Origin: Latilactobacillus curvatus JCM 1096 = DSM 20019
Lineage (GTDB): Bacteria > Bacillota > Bacilli > Lactobacillales > Lactobacillaceae
Length of the DNA stretch: 64,000 nucleotides
Reading direction: 5' to 3'
NCBI RefSeq assembly: GCF_004101845.1
Contig: NZ_CP026116.1
Span: 682,001-746,000 of the forward strand
Shown here: one piece after another, positions 44,254 through 52,457 of the stretch
How the letters are laid out: each line of letters opens with the position of its first letter
Position numbering within the stretch: position 1 is the first letter of the stretch
The notes under the pieces: generated by a model
What the model was told of the DNA's origin: nothing
The model's input: only the letters and a program-made list of their open reading frames with translations
Database searches by the model: none
Position numbers and translations under genes: made by a program

Positions 44254-44300
44254 ACTATAATAAAACTTTTTTCACTCCTGTGGTTGCACATTTGTTCCAC
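44254..44300 (-). promoter_or_regulatory. Candidate late promoter with regulator-binding direct repeats
   Basis: On the minus strand a TATAGT -10 box (44254-44259) has no good -35 (CACAGG at 44277-44282), as in activator-dependent promoters. Directly upstream are two direct repeats GTGGAAC and GTGCAAC (44294-44300 and 44283-44289), 11 bp apart, i.e. one helical turn. They lie just after the late-regulator gene and suit binding by its product. Confidence 0.5.
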
Positions 44301-44302
44301 AT

Positions 44303-44716
44303 TTAGTAAATTGCCAATTTCTTTGAAATGTCTTCAAATAGTCGCTTGCGGTCTCGGCTTAACTTTGCCTTGCTTACATGAAGTTTCTGAGCAACGCCAT
44401 CTAGCGTAAGAGTCTGGTTAGACTTAAAGTAAAGCTCGTCACACATCTCGTTGACCACATTAGAGCGAGTGGTGCTTAAACAATCCCTGATTACAATCTG
44501 CTGTCTACGCATCTGATTGATATACCGGTCATCTTCGATTCTGATAAGCGTTGCTGTGGCGTGTTCCTGTTGCATAGGCGAGGAACCACCACCGATATTC
44601 TTGTCACTCTCAGTATATGGATAGCGAATTTCTTGTTCACGCTCATAGATATAATCATCATAGTGTGGATAATCCCTTAGAATGTCTTCGATTCGATTAA
44701 ATGTTGATCGTCTCAC
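44303..44716 (-). CDS. ArpU/RinA-type late transcriptional regulator
   Basis: 137 aa from GTG 44716 (GGAGG upstream). N-terminal RIEDILRDYPHYDDYI, and a C-terminal sigma70 region 4-like helix-turn-helix (LTLDGVAQKLHVSKAKLSRDRKRLFEDI). This group activates packaging/structural operons of Gram-positive phages. Its position immediately before the late region fits. Confidence 0.85.
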   Translation of the reverse strand: MRRSTFNRIEDILRDYPHYDDYIYEREQEIRYPYTESDKNIGGGSSPMQQEHATATLIRIEDDRYINQMRRQQIVIRDCLSTTRSNVVNEMCDELYFKSNQTLTLDGVAQKLHVSKAKLSRDRKRLFEDISKKLAIY

Positions 44717-44855
44717 GATTAGCCTCCTTCAATCTTTGAATTGTTGCCTGCGCGAATTCTAGTTCTTTCTCTAAGTATGAGTTGTAAGTTGCCAACTGTT
44801 CCACCTGCTTTTTAAGCCGCTTATTATCAGCCTTTAGTTGCTCATAGTTGTCCAT
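44697..44855 (-). CDS. Small coiled-coil phage protein, 52 aa
   Basis: ATG at 44853-44855 after GAGAGGAA. Heptad-like helix throughout (YEQLKADNKRLKKQVEQLA). It overlaps the late-regulator start by 20 bp, suggesting translational coupling. Unknown function. Confidence 0.62.
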   Translation of the reverse strand: MDNYEQLKADNKRLKKQVEQLATYNSYLEKELEFAQATIQRLKEANRETINI

Positions 44856-44866
44856 TAATGTTCCTC

Positions 44867-45331
44867 TCACTTCGCACTAACTGACTTCACAGCATTATCG
44901 GAATAATCTCTAATGCTCTGTGCGTCTTTGATTGCCTGTGACAATTCATTGTTTGTCTGTTTGGCGGCTTCTAACTGAGATGTAAGGTCATTAATTGTCT
45001 GCTGCTTAGCATCGACCTCAGCTTGTTTTTGAGCGACTGCTCGTTGACCTTCTGCAATCTTTTGCTGAATCTGGGCATCTTTGTTTGCCACGTCGTTTCC
45101 ATATTGCTGTTTTAGGGAAGCATACTGTGCCTTAGCGTCGGATAACTGATGTTGCAAATCTGACAGGCTAGATTGCGAAGCGTTAATCTTAGCCACTAGT
45201 TTGTCGATATTATTTTTGGTTTCCACGATATTTTGATGTCCCTGCCAAATATTATCTGCAAGGACAGTCGTGCCGGCACCTAACATAATTCCTACTACAA
45301 TAGTTACTGTCAATGTTAATTTTTTATTCAT
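44867..45331 (-). CDS. Membrane-anchored or exported coiled-coil phage protein
   Basis: 154 aa. N-terminal hydrophobic segment (about 5-25, TVTIVVGIMLGAGTTVLADN) is a signal anchor or signal peptide; the remaining about 125 residues are continuous Gln/Ala/Lys-rich coiled coil. GAGGAG precedes the ATG. Role unknown; location at or outside the membrane is inferred. Confidence 0.72.
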   Translation of the reverse strand: MNKKLTLTVTIVVGIMLGAGTTVLADNIWQGHQNIVETKNNIDKLVAKINASQSSLSDLQHQLSDAKAQYASLKQQYGNDVANKDAQIQQKIAEGQRAVAQKQAEVDAKQQTINDLTSQLEAAKQTNNELSQAIKDAQSIRDYSDNAVKSVSAK

Positions 45332-45500
45332 TATTTTTTCTCCTCAATTTTTAAATTTATTTGTCTTTCCAGAAAGTAGCCTGTCTGCATATACAATGAT
45401 TATTTTTAAATTAATTCCTAGTCCTAACGTACTAAGTTCTACATCCAAGATTAAATCTTTAATGGTTGCTGTTTTCTGTAGGTTTAAATCATTCCGTTAC
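45332..45500. other. Gap with a start-less reading frame
   Basis: 169 bp. On the minus strand an open frame of about 50 codons (…TIKDLILDVELSTLGLGINL…) runs to just before the next gene but has no ATG/GTG/TTG with a ribosome-binding site near its beginning. It may be a gene remnant. Confidence 0.35.
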
Positions 45501-45854
45501 CTATAATTTCACGATTTTCCCTGTTTCCTCAACACGCCAGACACCTAGCACCCATGCACGAGCGAAAGTGTTCTGATTGGCAATTATCCATGCCAAGGTC
45601 TCGCTAACCTTATATCCGTTTCTGGCCGTGTCTAAGACGCCCAGCAAATTAGTTTGCCCGTATGCTGATCGCAATATCTCTCCCACCGCTTTCGGAATCA
45701 GTGGCATATTATCTGGCAATGCGTCGTCACTGGCCGCAGAGTAACGGGCGCTTAGGTCATCATAGGCCATCTCCCAACTACTACCCTGCTCGCCGAACTC
45801 TTCCAATGCTCTCAATGCGTCCTCGAATACGTCCCGCTTCGCCTCATAGTTCAT
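45501..45854 (-). CDS. DUF1642-like phage protein
   Basis: 117 aa from ATG 45854 (GGAGGTG 5 bp upstream). Acidic helical N-terminus, then IPKAVGEIL and a C-terminal YKVSETLAWIIANQNTFARAW, the pattern of the DUF1642 phage family. Overlaps the upstream gene by 11 bp. Confidence 0.72.
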   Translation of the reverse strand: MNYEAKRDVFEDALRALEEFGEQGSSWEMAYDDLSARYSAASDDALPDNMPLIPKAVGEILRSAYGQTNLLGVLDTARNGYKVSETLAWIIANQNTFARAWVLGVWRVEETGKIVKL

Positions 45855-46206
45855 CGCACACCTCCAACAATTCCGGATTCTGAAATTTGTTGCCAATTAT
45901 TTTATAATTGCAGTACGTTTTATTAAATTCGTCCTCTAACGCTTGTTTTAGCCACTCGTATGAGCTCATTTCGATTAAACTCCTTCTCCCTTCAATACCA
46001 CCCTCGACAATATCCCATTCATAAATCTCAACGCCATTAACGTCTTTTAAGCCGGTGTATTGCATGAGTTCAACCTCGTCCGTAAACTCGTCATACACAC
46101 ACTTGTCTAATATCGAGAAAACTCTCCCTAACTTGTCTACCGCCCAATCAAAATCAAGAAACGTCTTTCTATTTTTGTGCCACGCCCTAAACTTAATCTC
46201 TCGCAT
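45844..46206 (-). CDS. YopX-family phage protein
   Basis: 120 aa from ATG 46206. REIKFRAWHKNRKTFLDF at the start and LMQYTGLKDVNGVEIYEWDIV are diagnostic of the YopX family, frequent in accessory parts of Firmicute phages; function unknown. Confidence 0.88.
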   Translation of the reverse strand: MREIKFRAWHKNRKTFLDFDWAVDKLGRVFSILDKCVYDEFTDEVELMQYTGLKDVNGVEIYEWDIVEGGIEGRRSLIEMSSYEWLKQALEDEFNKTYCNYKIIGNKFQNPELLEVCDEL

Positions 46207-46369
46207 GTGACTCAGGAAACATATCACCTAGCATTTCATCTAAACCAGAGGTAATCATGGATTCATATTCGTCGTCTGACATTGTAATTTTGTCCCCTGA
46301 TTCTAACGTTAGTATTACGTTGTTACCGTCCTGTTCTTCATTTGTAATTAGCAGTTCTTTAATTTTCAT
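46193..46369 (-). CDS. Small phage protein, 58 aa
   Basis: ATG at 46367-46369 after AGGAGG. Begins M-K-I-K-E-L-L-I-T-N-E-E, acidic, with GLDEMLGDMF near the end. It overlaps the YopX start by 14 bp. No family. Confidence 0.65.
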   Translation of the reverse strand: MKIKELLITNEEQDGNNVILTLESGDKITMSDDEYESMITSGLDEMLGDMFPESHARD

Positions 46370-46399
46370 TATTCTATTTCCTCCTGACGTGGTTTTTTC

Positions 46400-46500
46400 A
46401 TTTGGTTTACTTTTGAACTATTTCCATTTTGGAAACTGTTGCATTTTTTGCAACAATTCGATTAGTGGTTATTACGGATAATGTAACAACCACTTACATT
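46400..46500 (-). repeat. Three consecutive hairpins downstream of the methyltransferase gene
   Basis: On the minus strand, in order: GTGGTTGTTAC/GTAATAACCAC (one mismatch), GTTGCA/TGCAAC and TTTCCA/TGGAAA. None has a following T run. They fill the space between the methyltransferase stop and the next small gene and may be mRNA processing or stability elements. Confidence 0.45.
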
Positions 46501-46524
46501 TGATTATTCGTTCATGTTTGATGA

Positions 46525-47772
46525 TTATGAATTAATCTTCAAATGTTTAGCCACCGCATAGACGACTGGCACGCTCACGCTGTTGCCTGCTTGTTTGTAT
46601 AGTTGACTATTACTATTGACTGCTTGTGCCTTGTAGAATTGCTCATCTGTGAAACCTTGTAGACGCCAGCATTCTAGCGGTGTTAACTTGCGGATTCGTA
46701 ACCAGTCCGTGATCCCATGCCTATCTTGTGTATTCAATGTAAACATTGGTTCACCATTCGTTTTAAATCTTCGTCCATTTTGGCGTTTTACTAAACGGTC
46801 AGGCGTTAATACTGGAACAACCACACCTTGATTTAACCCGGTCTCTAATGTATTAGCAACTTGCTTACCGACTCTACCGCGACGTGTTTTTGAGTTAGGT
46901 TGGCTAATATTAACCGAGTCACCGACATAAGCCTCCGCATAACCCTTTATAGTGGCTTCTTTTATTGCTAAGACGTTATTATCCACGTAAGAATTGACCG
47001 ACAAAGTTGGCGCAATGTCGTGTACACCCCCACGATTATTTCCTCGAGCACGTTGGATTATACCGACCTGCTTAGGCTGTTTATAATCAGTTGCCCCCAA
47101 GGTTCCCATCAATCCATTTGCATCGTAGACGACATCTCTTTGACCCAACCTTGTCGAATTCGCGGGTTTAGTCGATCCGATGATATTTATTTTTTGTCGT
47201 TCATCACTAGCTGGTTTGCCTTCTCTTTTGATAGGAAAAACGTTTCTGGTACCTCGTCCTCTAAGATGTCCGACAATGTAGACGCGTTCCCTGTGCTGAG
47301 GCAAGACTTCGGCTGTGTCGAGAACGTCCCATTCGACGTCATACCCGATTTCGTCCAACTCAATTTGAAGCTTGAGAAAGTCCCATCCCCCATTAATGCT
47401 AAGTAAGTTTTTAACGTTTTCAATGAGTAAGATGCTGGGTCTATCTTCTTCTTCGAGGTCTCTAATAATGCTTGTAACTGTGAAAAAGAGAGAACTACGT
47501 TTGCCGGCAAATCCTTTTTGCTTCCCGGCAACACTGATGTCTTGACACGGGAATCCAAACGTCCAGATGTCTGCTCTGGGTAATTCACTAGCTCTAACTG
47601 CTCTGATGTCATGTGCTGTCCATTCTCCTTCTGTGTTATATATGGCTCTGTATGACTTTCGGGCAAACTTATCGATTTCAACAAATCCAACACACTCATG
47701 CCCTGCCATCTCTAGTCCACTTCTGAATCCGCCAATCCCGGCGAATAGATCTAAGAATTTAATATTAATCAC
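46525..47772 (-). CDS. DNA (cytosine-5-)methyltransferase, orphan
   Basis: 415 aa from GTG 47772 (AGGA 6 bp upstream). Motif I DLFAGIGGFRSG, motif IV GFPCQDISVAGKQKG with catalytic Cys, motif VI IENVKNLL, motif VIII QHRERVYIVG, and C-terminal GNSVSVPVVYAVAKH. The target recognition region is about 210-345. No restriction enzyme gene is adjacent, so it probably protects phage DNA from host restriction. Confidence 0.93.
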   Translation of the reverse strand: MINIKFLDLFAGIGGFRSGLEMAGHECVGFVEIDKFARKSYRAIYNTEGEWTAHDIRAVRASELPRADIWTFGFPCQDISVAGKQKGFAGKRSSLFFTVTSIIRDLEEEDRPSILLIENVKNLLSINGGWDFLKLQIELDEIGYDVEWDVLDTAEVLPQHRERVYIVGHLRGRGTRNVFPIKREGKPASDERQKINIIGSTKPANSTRLGQRDVVYDANGLMGTLGATDYKQPKQVGIIQRARGNNRGGVHDIAPTLSVNSYVDNNVLAIKEATIKGYAEAYVGDSVNISQPNSKTRRGRVGKQVANTLETGLNQGVVVPVLTPDRLVKRQNGRRFKTNGEPMFTLNTQDRHGITDWLRIRKLTPLECWRLQGFTDEQFYKAQAVNSNSQLYKQAGNSVSVPVVYAVAKHLKINS

Positions 47773-48010
47773 CCAGCTTCCTGCCGCATATTGGGCAATA
47801 GTTAATTTCGGCATATCCCGTCACTTCGCCATCAATCTCAAGATAGTAATGTCCTTTTTTGATGTGTTCAATCTTGTCGCCTGAATTATCATCTCTTGTT
47901 GCCTCTACAAGGGTGCAAATTGTGTAGCCACCGTCAAACGAATCGGTAGATGACTTAACTGACCAAATCCCATATTCTTGTGCGAAATCGCAATACTTAC
48001 ATTCAGTCAT
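47765..48010 (-). CDS. Zinc-ribbon-like phage protein, 81 aa
   Basis: ATG 48010. Cys pairs at both ends, CKYC near the start and CPICGRKLGD at the end, may bind one zinc. Overlaps the methyltransferase start by 8 bp. Function unknown. Confidence 0.72.
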   Translation of the reverse strand: MTECKYCDFAQEYGIWSVKSSTDSFDGGYTICTLVEATRDDNSGDKIEHIKKGHYYLEIDGEVTGYAEINYCPICGRKLGD

Positions 48011-48410
48011 CAGCACTCACCCTTTCGAAAGCTTCAAATGGCAAGCCTGTGCCATCTAGTAGTTTTTTAAACTCTGATTCTGTCATAACATCCTCTAAAT
48101 AAGCGCAATCGGCAGAGCAAAAGTTAAGCCCATCACAGTCGACCCAAACGTATCGATTAAAAACCTTCTCAGATTTCAAACGCCACTTATATTTAGTCTC
48201 GATAAATTCAATTTCATCTGCACTGTGGATGCGTTCGATGACTTTAATTTGATATTCGTATATCTCTCCAGAGTCAAACCAGCTTCGTGTTAAAGCCTCT
48301 ATTTTTCCTGTGTAATTATCCACGTAATAGCCACAATTAGGATTATTAACACTTCTAATATCTTCTACCATTTCTCTATACTTATCATCTAAAGTTAATC
48401 TAATCATCAT
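48003..48410 (-). CDS. Hypothetical phage protein, 135 aa
   Basis: Acidic protein with GGAGGGCGAGG before the ATG pair at its start. Contains FCSADCAYLEDVM; no known family. Overlaps both neighbours by 8-11 bp. Confidence 0.72.
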   Translation of the reverse strand: MMIRLTLDDKYREMVEDIRSVNNPNCGYYVDNYTGKIEALTRSWFDSGEIYEYQIKVIERIHSADEIEFIETKYKWRLKSEKVFNRYVWVDCDGLNFCSADCAYLEDVMTESEFKKLLDGTGLPFEAFERVSADD

Positions 48411-48831
48411 CCTCGCCCTCCTTATTCAAATCAACCACTTCGCCGAAGCCTAACGTAGCCACAACTTCTTCGGCTCGTTCTCGTAAGCTATATGCAAACG
48501 GTTCTTCGTCAGGCCCAAAAGATTTATCATTAGGTTCATACAAATAGCTGTGCCCAGCTTTAATCCCCCATCGTGGTTCTGGTTCAGGCTCATAGCCGTA
48601 TCGCAAGGCGTCAATTAGTAGCCATTGGGTTTCGCTGTTGCTATACAAAAACTTAGTTAACACTTCATATTCCGATGGTTCTGATTTATCTGACACTGTT
48701 GCCATACCCCAGAGTGTTGTGATTGGGAAGAATGAGCCCTTATCACGCTTAATACCATGTATACTAAAACCCTGCGCCTTTAATACGTTGTATATAGGTC
48801 GTGGTAACTTCACTTTTTCATGTTCCATCAT
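48400..48831 (-). CDS. Hypothetical phage protein, about 143 aa
   Basis: Starts at one of two adjacent ATGs (48831/48828). It contains a block typical of DUF1642-like phage proteins (TQWLLIDALRYGYEPEPEPRW). Overlaps neighbours. Function unknown. Confidence 0.7.
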   Translation of the reverse strand: MMEHEKVKLPRPIYNVLKAQGFSIHGIKRDKGSFFPITTLWGMATVSDKSEPSEYEVLTKFLYSNSETQWLLIDALRYGYEPEPEPRWGIKAGHSYLYEPNDKSFGPDEEPFAYSLRERAEEVVATLGFGEVVDLNKEGEDDD

Positions 48832-49025
48832 TTAACCCTCCTAATGATCATCGGTTCCGGCATTGCGTTTTCTAACATTGCTACCCCTTTTGATTTACTG
48901 TTTATTTCACCTTTTCTATTACGACTTTTAGTCGGCCATTCTTTAATCAACAATCGATACAAATATTCTTTTTCGTGATAACGTGTGTATTCTTTACCAG
49001 AAACTGCACCAACTAACACATACAT
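48828..49025 (-). CDS. Small basic phage protein, 65 aa
   Basis: Basic central region (KEWPTKSRNRKGEINSKSKG). GGGGAG precedes the ATG; overlaps the downstream gene by 4 bp. No family recognised. Confidence 0.65.
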   Translation of the reverse strand: MYVLVGAVSGKEYTRYHEKEYLYRLLIKEWPTKSRNRKGEINSKSKGVAMLENAMPEPMIIRRVK

Positions 49026-49030
49026 ATTAG

Positions 49031-49351
49031 TTACTCCCCTTCAATTATTTTGATGGCATCTTCTGCGCTGCGTGCAACACCGTAAATGATTGGAAACTGT
49101 GTAACATATTCTGCGAAGCGTTTCTGATCTTCACGCAGTCTGCCTGTTTTCGTCTTAACTTCAACATAAAAACATTTTCCGTCCGAATGTCGGAATCCAT
49201 ATAAATCAGGATGTCCTTTAGGCAATCCTGTATCAAACCATCGCCCATTATTCATCATTACCTTCCCGACATTCGCTCTAAAAACGGTACAATCATGTTT
49301 TGACAATGCAATTCGTATTTCGTTTTGAATTTTTGTTTCCGGATTAGACAC
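49031..49351 (-). CDS. VRR-NUC domain nuclease
   Basis: 106 aa, a single PD-(D/E)xK nuclease domain: DTGLPKGHPDLYGF (Asp), then KCFYVEVKTKTGRL (E-x-K). Standalone phage VRR-NUC proteins act on branched DNA during replication or recombination. It follows the replication genes, separated by the iteron-rich region. Confidence 0.9.
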   Translation of the reverse strand: MSNPETKIQNEIRIALSKHDCTVFRANVGKVMMNNGRWFDTGLPKGHPDLYGFRHSDGKCFYVEVKTKTGRLREDQKRFAEYVTQFPIIYGVARSAEDAIKIIEGE

Positions 49352-49396
49352 TTAGACACTCCCTAAACATTGATATATCAACCTTTTTGTCGAAAT

Positions 49397-49646
49397 CGTA
49401 CACTAACGTACACTAACCACAATCGCTAGATGCTTACTCTCCCAAGGAATCATACACTTAATACACTCTGACACTAATTTAAAATCCTTCTACCCTATAT
49501 AGGGTAATAATAGGTATATAAAATAATGTATATATATATTAGTGTCTTAGTGTATGATTTATCTCTTTACACTTACTCGCTCTATGGATTATCCGTCGTA
49601 CACTAAGCCCTTTTTTAGTGTACGATTAGTGTACGAAGTGTATGAT
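49397..49646. repeat. Iteron-rich AT-rich region, candidate replication origin
   Basis: About 250 bp without a gene. CGTACACTAA occurs as a tandem pair (49397-49416) and again at 49597; its complement TTAGTGTACG appears twice at 49615-49634, with variants (TTAGTGTATG, GACACTAA, TACACTTAA) between. The centre (49512-49540) is almost only A/T. Repeats plus an AT-rich core next to helicase and primase genes suggest the phage origin. Confidence 0.6.
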
Positions 49647-50881
49647 TATTTTCGCTTATAACCTCTTTTAGGATAATTGGTATAGACCCATTCATTTTCA
49701 TTATCCATAATGTACTTAATTTTCTTAGCAATTTTTCGATTTTTTATCAGATCAGCGATGCCTAAAAATTTAGCGATTTGATTACTCGATACAAAATCTC
49801 GCTTATATGCATCAAGAAATATTTCAATCTGTTCTTCGATTTCATCCACATACATAAAATTACTTCGATTTTTTTCAAGCAGTTTATTTTGATAATCAGT
49901 TAATCCGAAATCAAACCCATCGAAATAATAATTTGTAAATTCGCCCCAAAGCTGAATAACTTCGTCCTGCTTCAAATCGGTAACCGGGTGTTTAATCTGA
50001 TTATCTTTATTGACCAAAATCGGTAAAAATCGACGTTCGCCGGTTTTATCCTTAAGGTAAGTCAATTCATTAGTTGTTCGCGCTAAAACAAAATTTTTAT
50101 CGTAGAGTTCCGAATTGTGCCCATATGATTTTCTAAATTCTAAACGTTCCATTGAAATAAATTTTTTCAAGTTAGCGAAATCAGAATTATTAGTTGCGGT
50201 CATTTCATCGTCATTGACAATCAAAGCCCGTAACATATTCGAATAGCTATCTTTGTCTTTGAAATCCGTAAATTGATCAGTGTACCAATCAACGGCCATC
50301 TTTTTTAGTAGCGTTGTCTTCCCAGCGCCTTGTCCTCCTACTAAGTCAAGGACAAAGTCAAATTTAGTATCTGGCTTAAAGGCCTTCGCGACTGCTCCTA
50401 CAAAAAACAATTTGGTCTGCAATGTTGTGATTCTTGATTTCTCAGCCCCTAAATAAGTGGGTAGAAAATCTGGCGCCCGCTTTACACCATCCCATGCTTG
50501 ATGGCAAGCATTAAAATAGTCCTTAACGGGATTGTAAGTGTGTTTTCTAGCTTCGTTGACTACTGCCATTTCGATGATGTTCCGGTTAAATAAAACACCG
50601 TAGACGTCTTCTATATAGCGCATAATAAGTGGCGTATAATCGTCAATCATTCTGCCTTTTTTGATTCTTAACTCTGGTATATCCTTAATAACTGCTATTT
50701 CGTGTGTGAATTCATTAAATGCAAATGTATGAATTAACACCTTGTCGTGTTCTAATATCAAACCAGCGTTTTTAAGGCTGTTTGCTTTAATGTTGTCGTC
50801 CTTCGTTAAGATGAACGGGATCGGCATTTTAACGACTTTCTTTTCTTGCTGCATCTTTTTCAACTTTTCGACTGATTCCAT
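49646..50881 (-). CDS. VapE-type phage replicative helicase
   Basis: 411 aa. Central VapE (SF3-like) ATPase with Walker A GGQGAGKTTLLKKM (about 190), Walker B RALIVNDDEM, and downstream ARTTNE...GERRFLPI. The N-terminal about 110 residues resemble the linker of primase-helicases. It overlaps the prim-pol gene by 53 bp, so the two proteins together act as a split primase-helicase. Confidence 0.9.
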   Translation of the reverse strand: MESVEKLKKMQQEKKVVKMPIPFILTKDDNIKANSLKNAGLILEHDKVLIHTFAFNEFTHEIAVIKDIPELRIKKGRMIDDYTPLIMRYIEDVYGVLFNRNIIEMAVVNEARKHTYNPVKDYFNACHQAWDGVKRAPDFLPTYLGAEKSRITTLQTKLFFVGAVAKAFKPDTKFDFVLDLVGGQGAGKTTLLKKMAVDWYTDQFTDFKDKDSYSNMLRALIVNDDEMTATNNSDFANLKKFISMERLEFRKSYGHNSELYDKNFVLARTTNELTYLKDKTGERRFLPILVNKDNQIKHPVTDLKQDEVIQLWGEFTNYYFDGFDFGLTDYQNKLLEKNRSNFMYVDEIEEQIEIFLDAYKRDFVSSNQIAKFLGIADLIKNRKIAKKIKYIMDNENEWVYTNYPKRGYKRK

Positions 50882-51671
50882 TAGCTACCTCCCTTCTTCT
50901 GATTTCCTTTTTGACCATTGAATCGAACGTTCTGTCAAATTCATTGATTGGTAAACTTTTTACTGTGTTGTTGTTGGCCATTTTTGCCAATTCGTAAGCC
51001 GTTTCTAAATCGACGTTGCGGAACAACAAACCACCGATAAAACTCGCTAGAGCGTTATTTCTGCCACCTGTTTCACCTAGCCCCTTAACGATTTGTTCGA
51101 AAAGCTCAGAAGTAGCTGTTTTTGTGTCGCTTACTGTAAATTTGCTAGGATCATAATCTGATTTAGTTTCGCGTTTGTTGATTAGTTTTATAAGTTCGCG
51201 GCTAGGCGTAACAATCGGATTATGATTAAGCCATTGATACTGCTTATTTTTGTGCTCGCTGGGCGCTACTAAAACGTAGTTATTGATGTGGGCTTTAACG
51301 TCCACACCAGGAAGCCAGCCGATATTTTGCTGAATATCAATATCGCTCCTTTTAAGATAAAACAGTTGTTTACCACCGCTGGCCGTCTGCTGGGTTAACG
51401 TATCTACCAATAAATCTTTGTGTTCAAATTCATCGATTGACTTGAAGCCGTTTTTCCCGTGCGCCGTCTCTGTATCAATATCAATCACAAAAAAATCAAC
51501 TGTTCTAAAGGCAATCTGCGCATACGGATATCTTTTCCAAATACGTTTAATTTCATCAACTGTCAAAGCTGGCTGATCAGCAAACTTAATTAGTGGTTGC
51601 TTATTAACCATTGGTAGAACATACATACCTTTTTCGGCATATTTAATGGCATAGTTAACTAGGTTTTTCAT
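50829..51671 (-). CDS. Bifunctional primase/polymerase (prim-pol)
   Basis: 280 aa. Prim-pol domain (about 1-175): KGMYVLPMVNKQPLIKF, catalytic Asp pair in FFVIDIDTETAHGKNG, and SGGKQLFYLK. A C-terminal PriCT-like helical region follows (about 190-260). It makes primers for phage replication. It overlaps the downstream helicase gene and the upstream HTH gene. Confidence 0.9.
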   Translation of the reverse strand: MKNLVNYAIKYAEKGMYVLPMVNKQPLIKFADQPALTVDEIKRIWKRYPYAQIAFRTVDFFVIDIDTETAHGKNGFKSIDEFEHKDLLVDTLTQQTASGGKQLFYLKRSDIDIQQNIGWLPGVDVKAHINNYVLVAPSEHKNKQYQWLNHNPIVTPSRELIKLINKRETKSDYDPSKFTVSDTKTATSELFEQIVKGLGETGGRNNALASFIGGLLFRNVDLETAYELAKMANNNTVKSLPINEFDRTFDSMVKKEIRRREVANGISRKVEKDAARKESR

Positions 51672-51862
51672 TCATCAAAGCCCATTAAGTAAGGCGCAGA
51701 AACGTTTAAGTAATCTGCTAAAATTACAAAAGTATCAATTTTAGGTTCACGTAATCCTTTTTCGTAGTTACTAATAGCTTGTCTAGATGTTTTTAGAGCT
51801 TCGGCAAGCTCGGTCTGTGATACGTCTCGTTCTAACCGTAATTTTTTAATTCTATTTTTCAT
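51668..51862 (-). CDS. XRE-family HTH regulator inside the replication operon
   Basis: 64 aa, entirely one helix-turn-helix (VSQTELAEALKTSRQAISNYEKG). It overlaps prim-pol by 4 bp. A free HTH protein here may tune replication gene expression or bind the origin repeats; neither is shown. Confidence 0.85.
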   Translation of the reverse strand: MKNRIKKLRLERDVSQTELAEALKTSRQAISNYEKGLREPKIDTFVILADYLNVSAPYLMGFDE

Positions 51863-51942
51863 AAATTAACCTCCGGTTAACGGGCTTCTCACCCCATTCG
51901 GCAGTCCAGACTGCGTTTATTAAAAACGGCGTATCACTGTTT

Positions 51943-52455
51943 TTAAAATGGTATATCTTCGTCAGCAACATCAATTTCCGTGTTAGGAAGTTCGTTAGCG
52001 TCAACTTTTTCAAAATCATATTCTTTAAACGGATATTCTGGTCGTTTCTTATTTGGTTTGACGGTTAAAATCATCTTAAACATGCCACCTTCTGCGGGTT
52101 TAAAGACCTCAACTAAATCGCCAACATCGTCCCATGCTTCATCAGGAATATCGACACCTAAAACATATGCTAGCTTGCTAATCGTTTTAATATTGCGGTC
52201 GATAACGAAATCAGGGAGTGGTGTGCCATCTTTTTTGAGTTCATCAACACCTAGGCTAATAAAATCGTTTGTACCGGTATTTTCTCCTTCAATTACCTCT
52301 GCTCTAACATTGACTGTATCCCAATCTGAACGAGTAATTTTAGCAGCCATCACTAAATATTCGCCGCTTTCTAAACCTTGGTATCCGTCATTGATCCCGT
52401 CGCTTGCAACATTCCATGATTCTTTTACGCTGTTTACTCTATCTCTAATACTCAT
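51943..52455 (-). CDS. DUF669-family protein (single-strand DNA-binding/annealing associated)
   Basis: 170 aa. Contains GLESGEYLVMAAKITRSDWDT and a C-terminal acidic tail ending DEDIPF, like single-strand-binding proteins. DUF669 genes regularly stand next to Sak4-type ATPases. Two bases separate it from that gene. Confidence 0.85.
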   Translation of the reverse strand: MSIRDRVNSVKESWNVASDGINDGYQGLESGEYLVMAAKITRSDWDTVNVRAEVIEGENTGTNDFISLGVDELKKDGTPLPDFVIDRNIKTISKLAYVLGVDIPDEAWDDVGDLVEVFKPAEGGMFKMILTVKPNKKRPEYPFKEYDFEKVDANELPNTEIDVADEDIPF

Positions 52456-52457
52456 AT

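Noticed and set aside
47187..47699. A 170-codon leftward frame inside the methyltransferase gene
   Set aside because: It lies in another frame across conserved methyltransferase motifs; no family pattern and no start signal.
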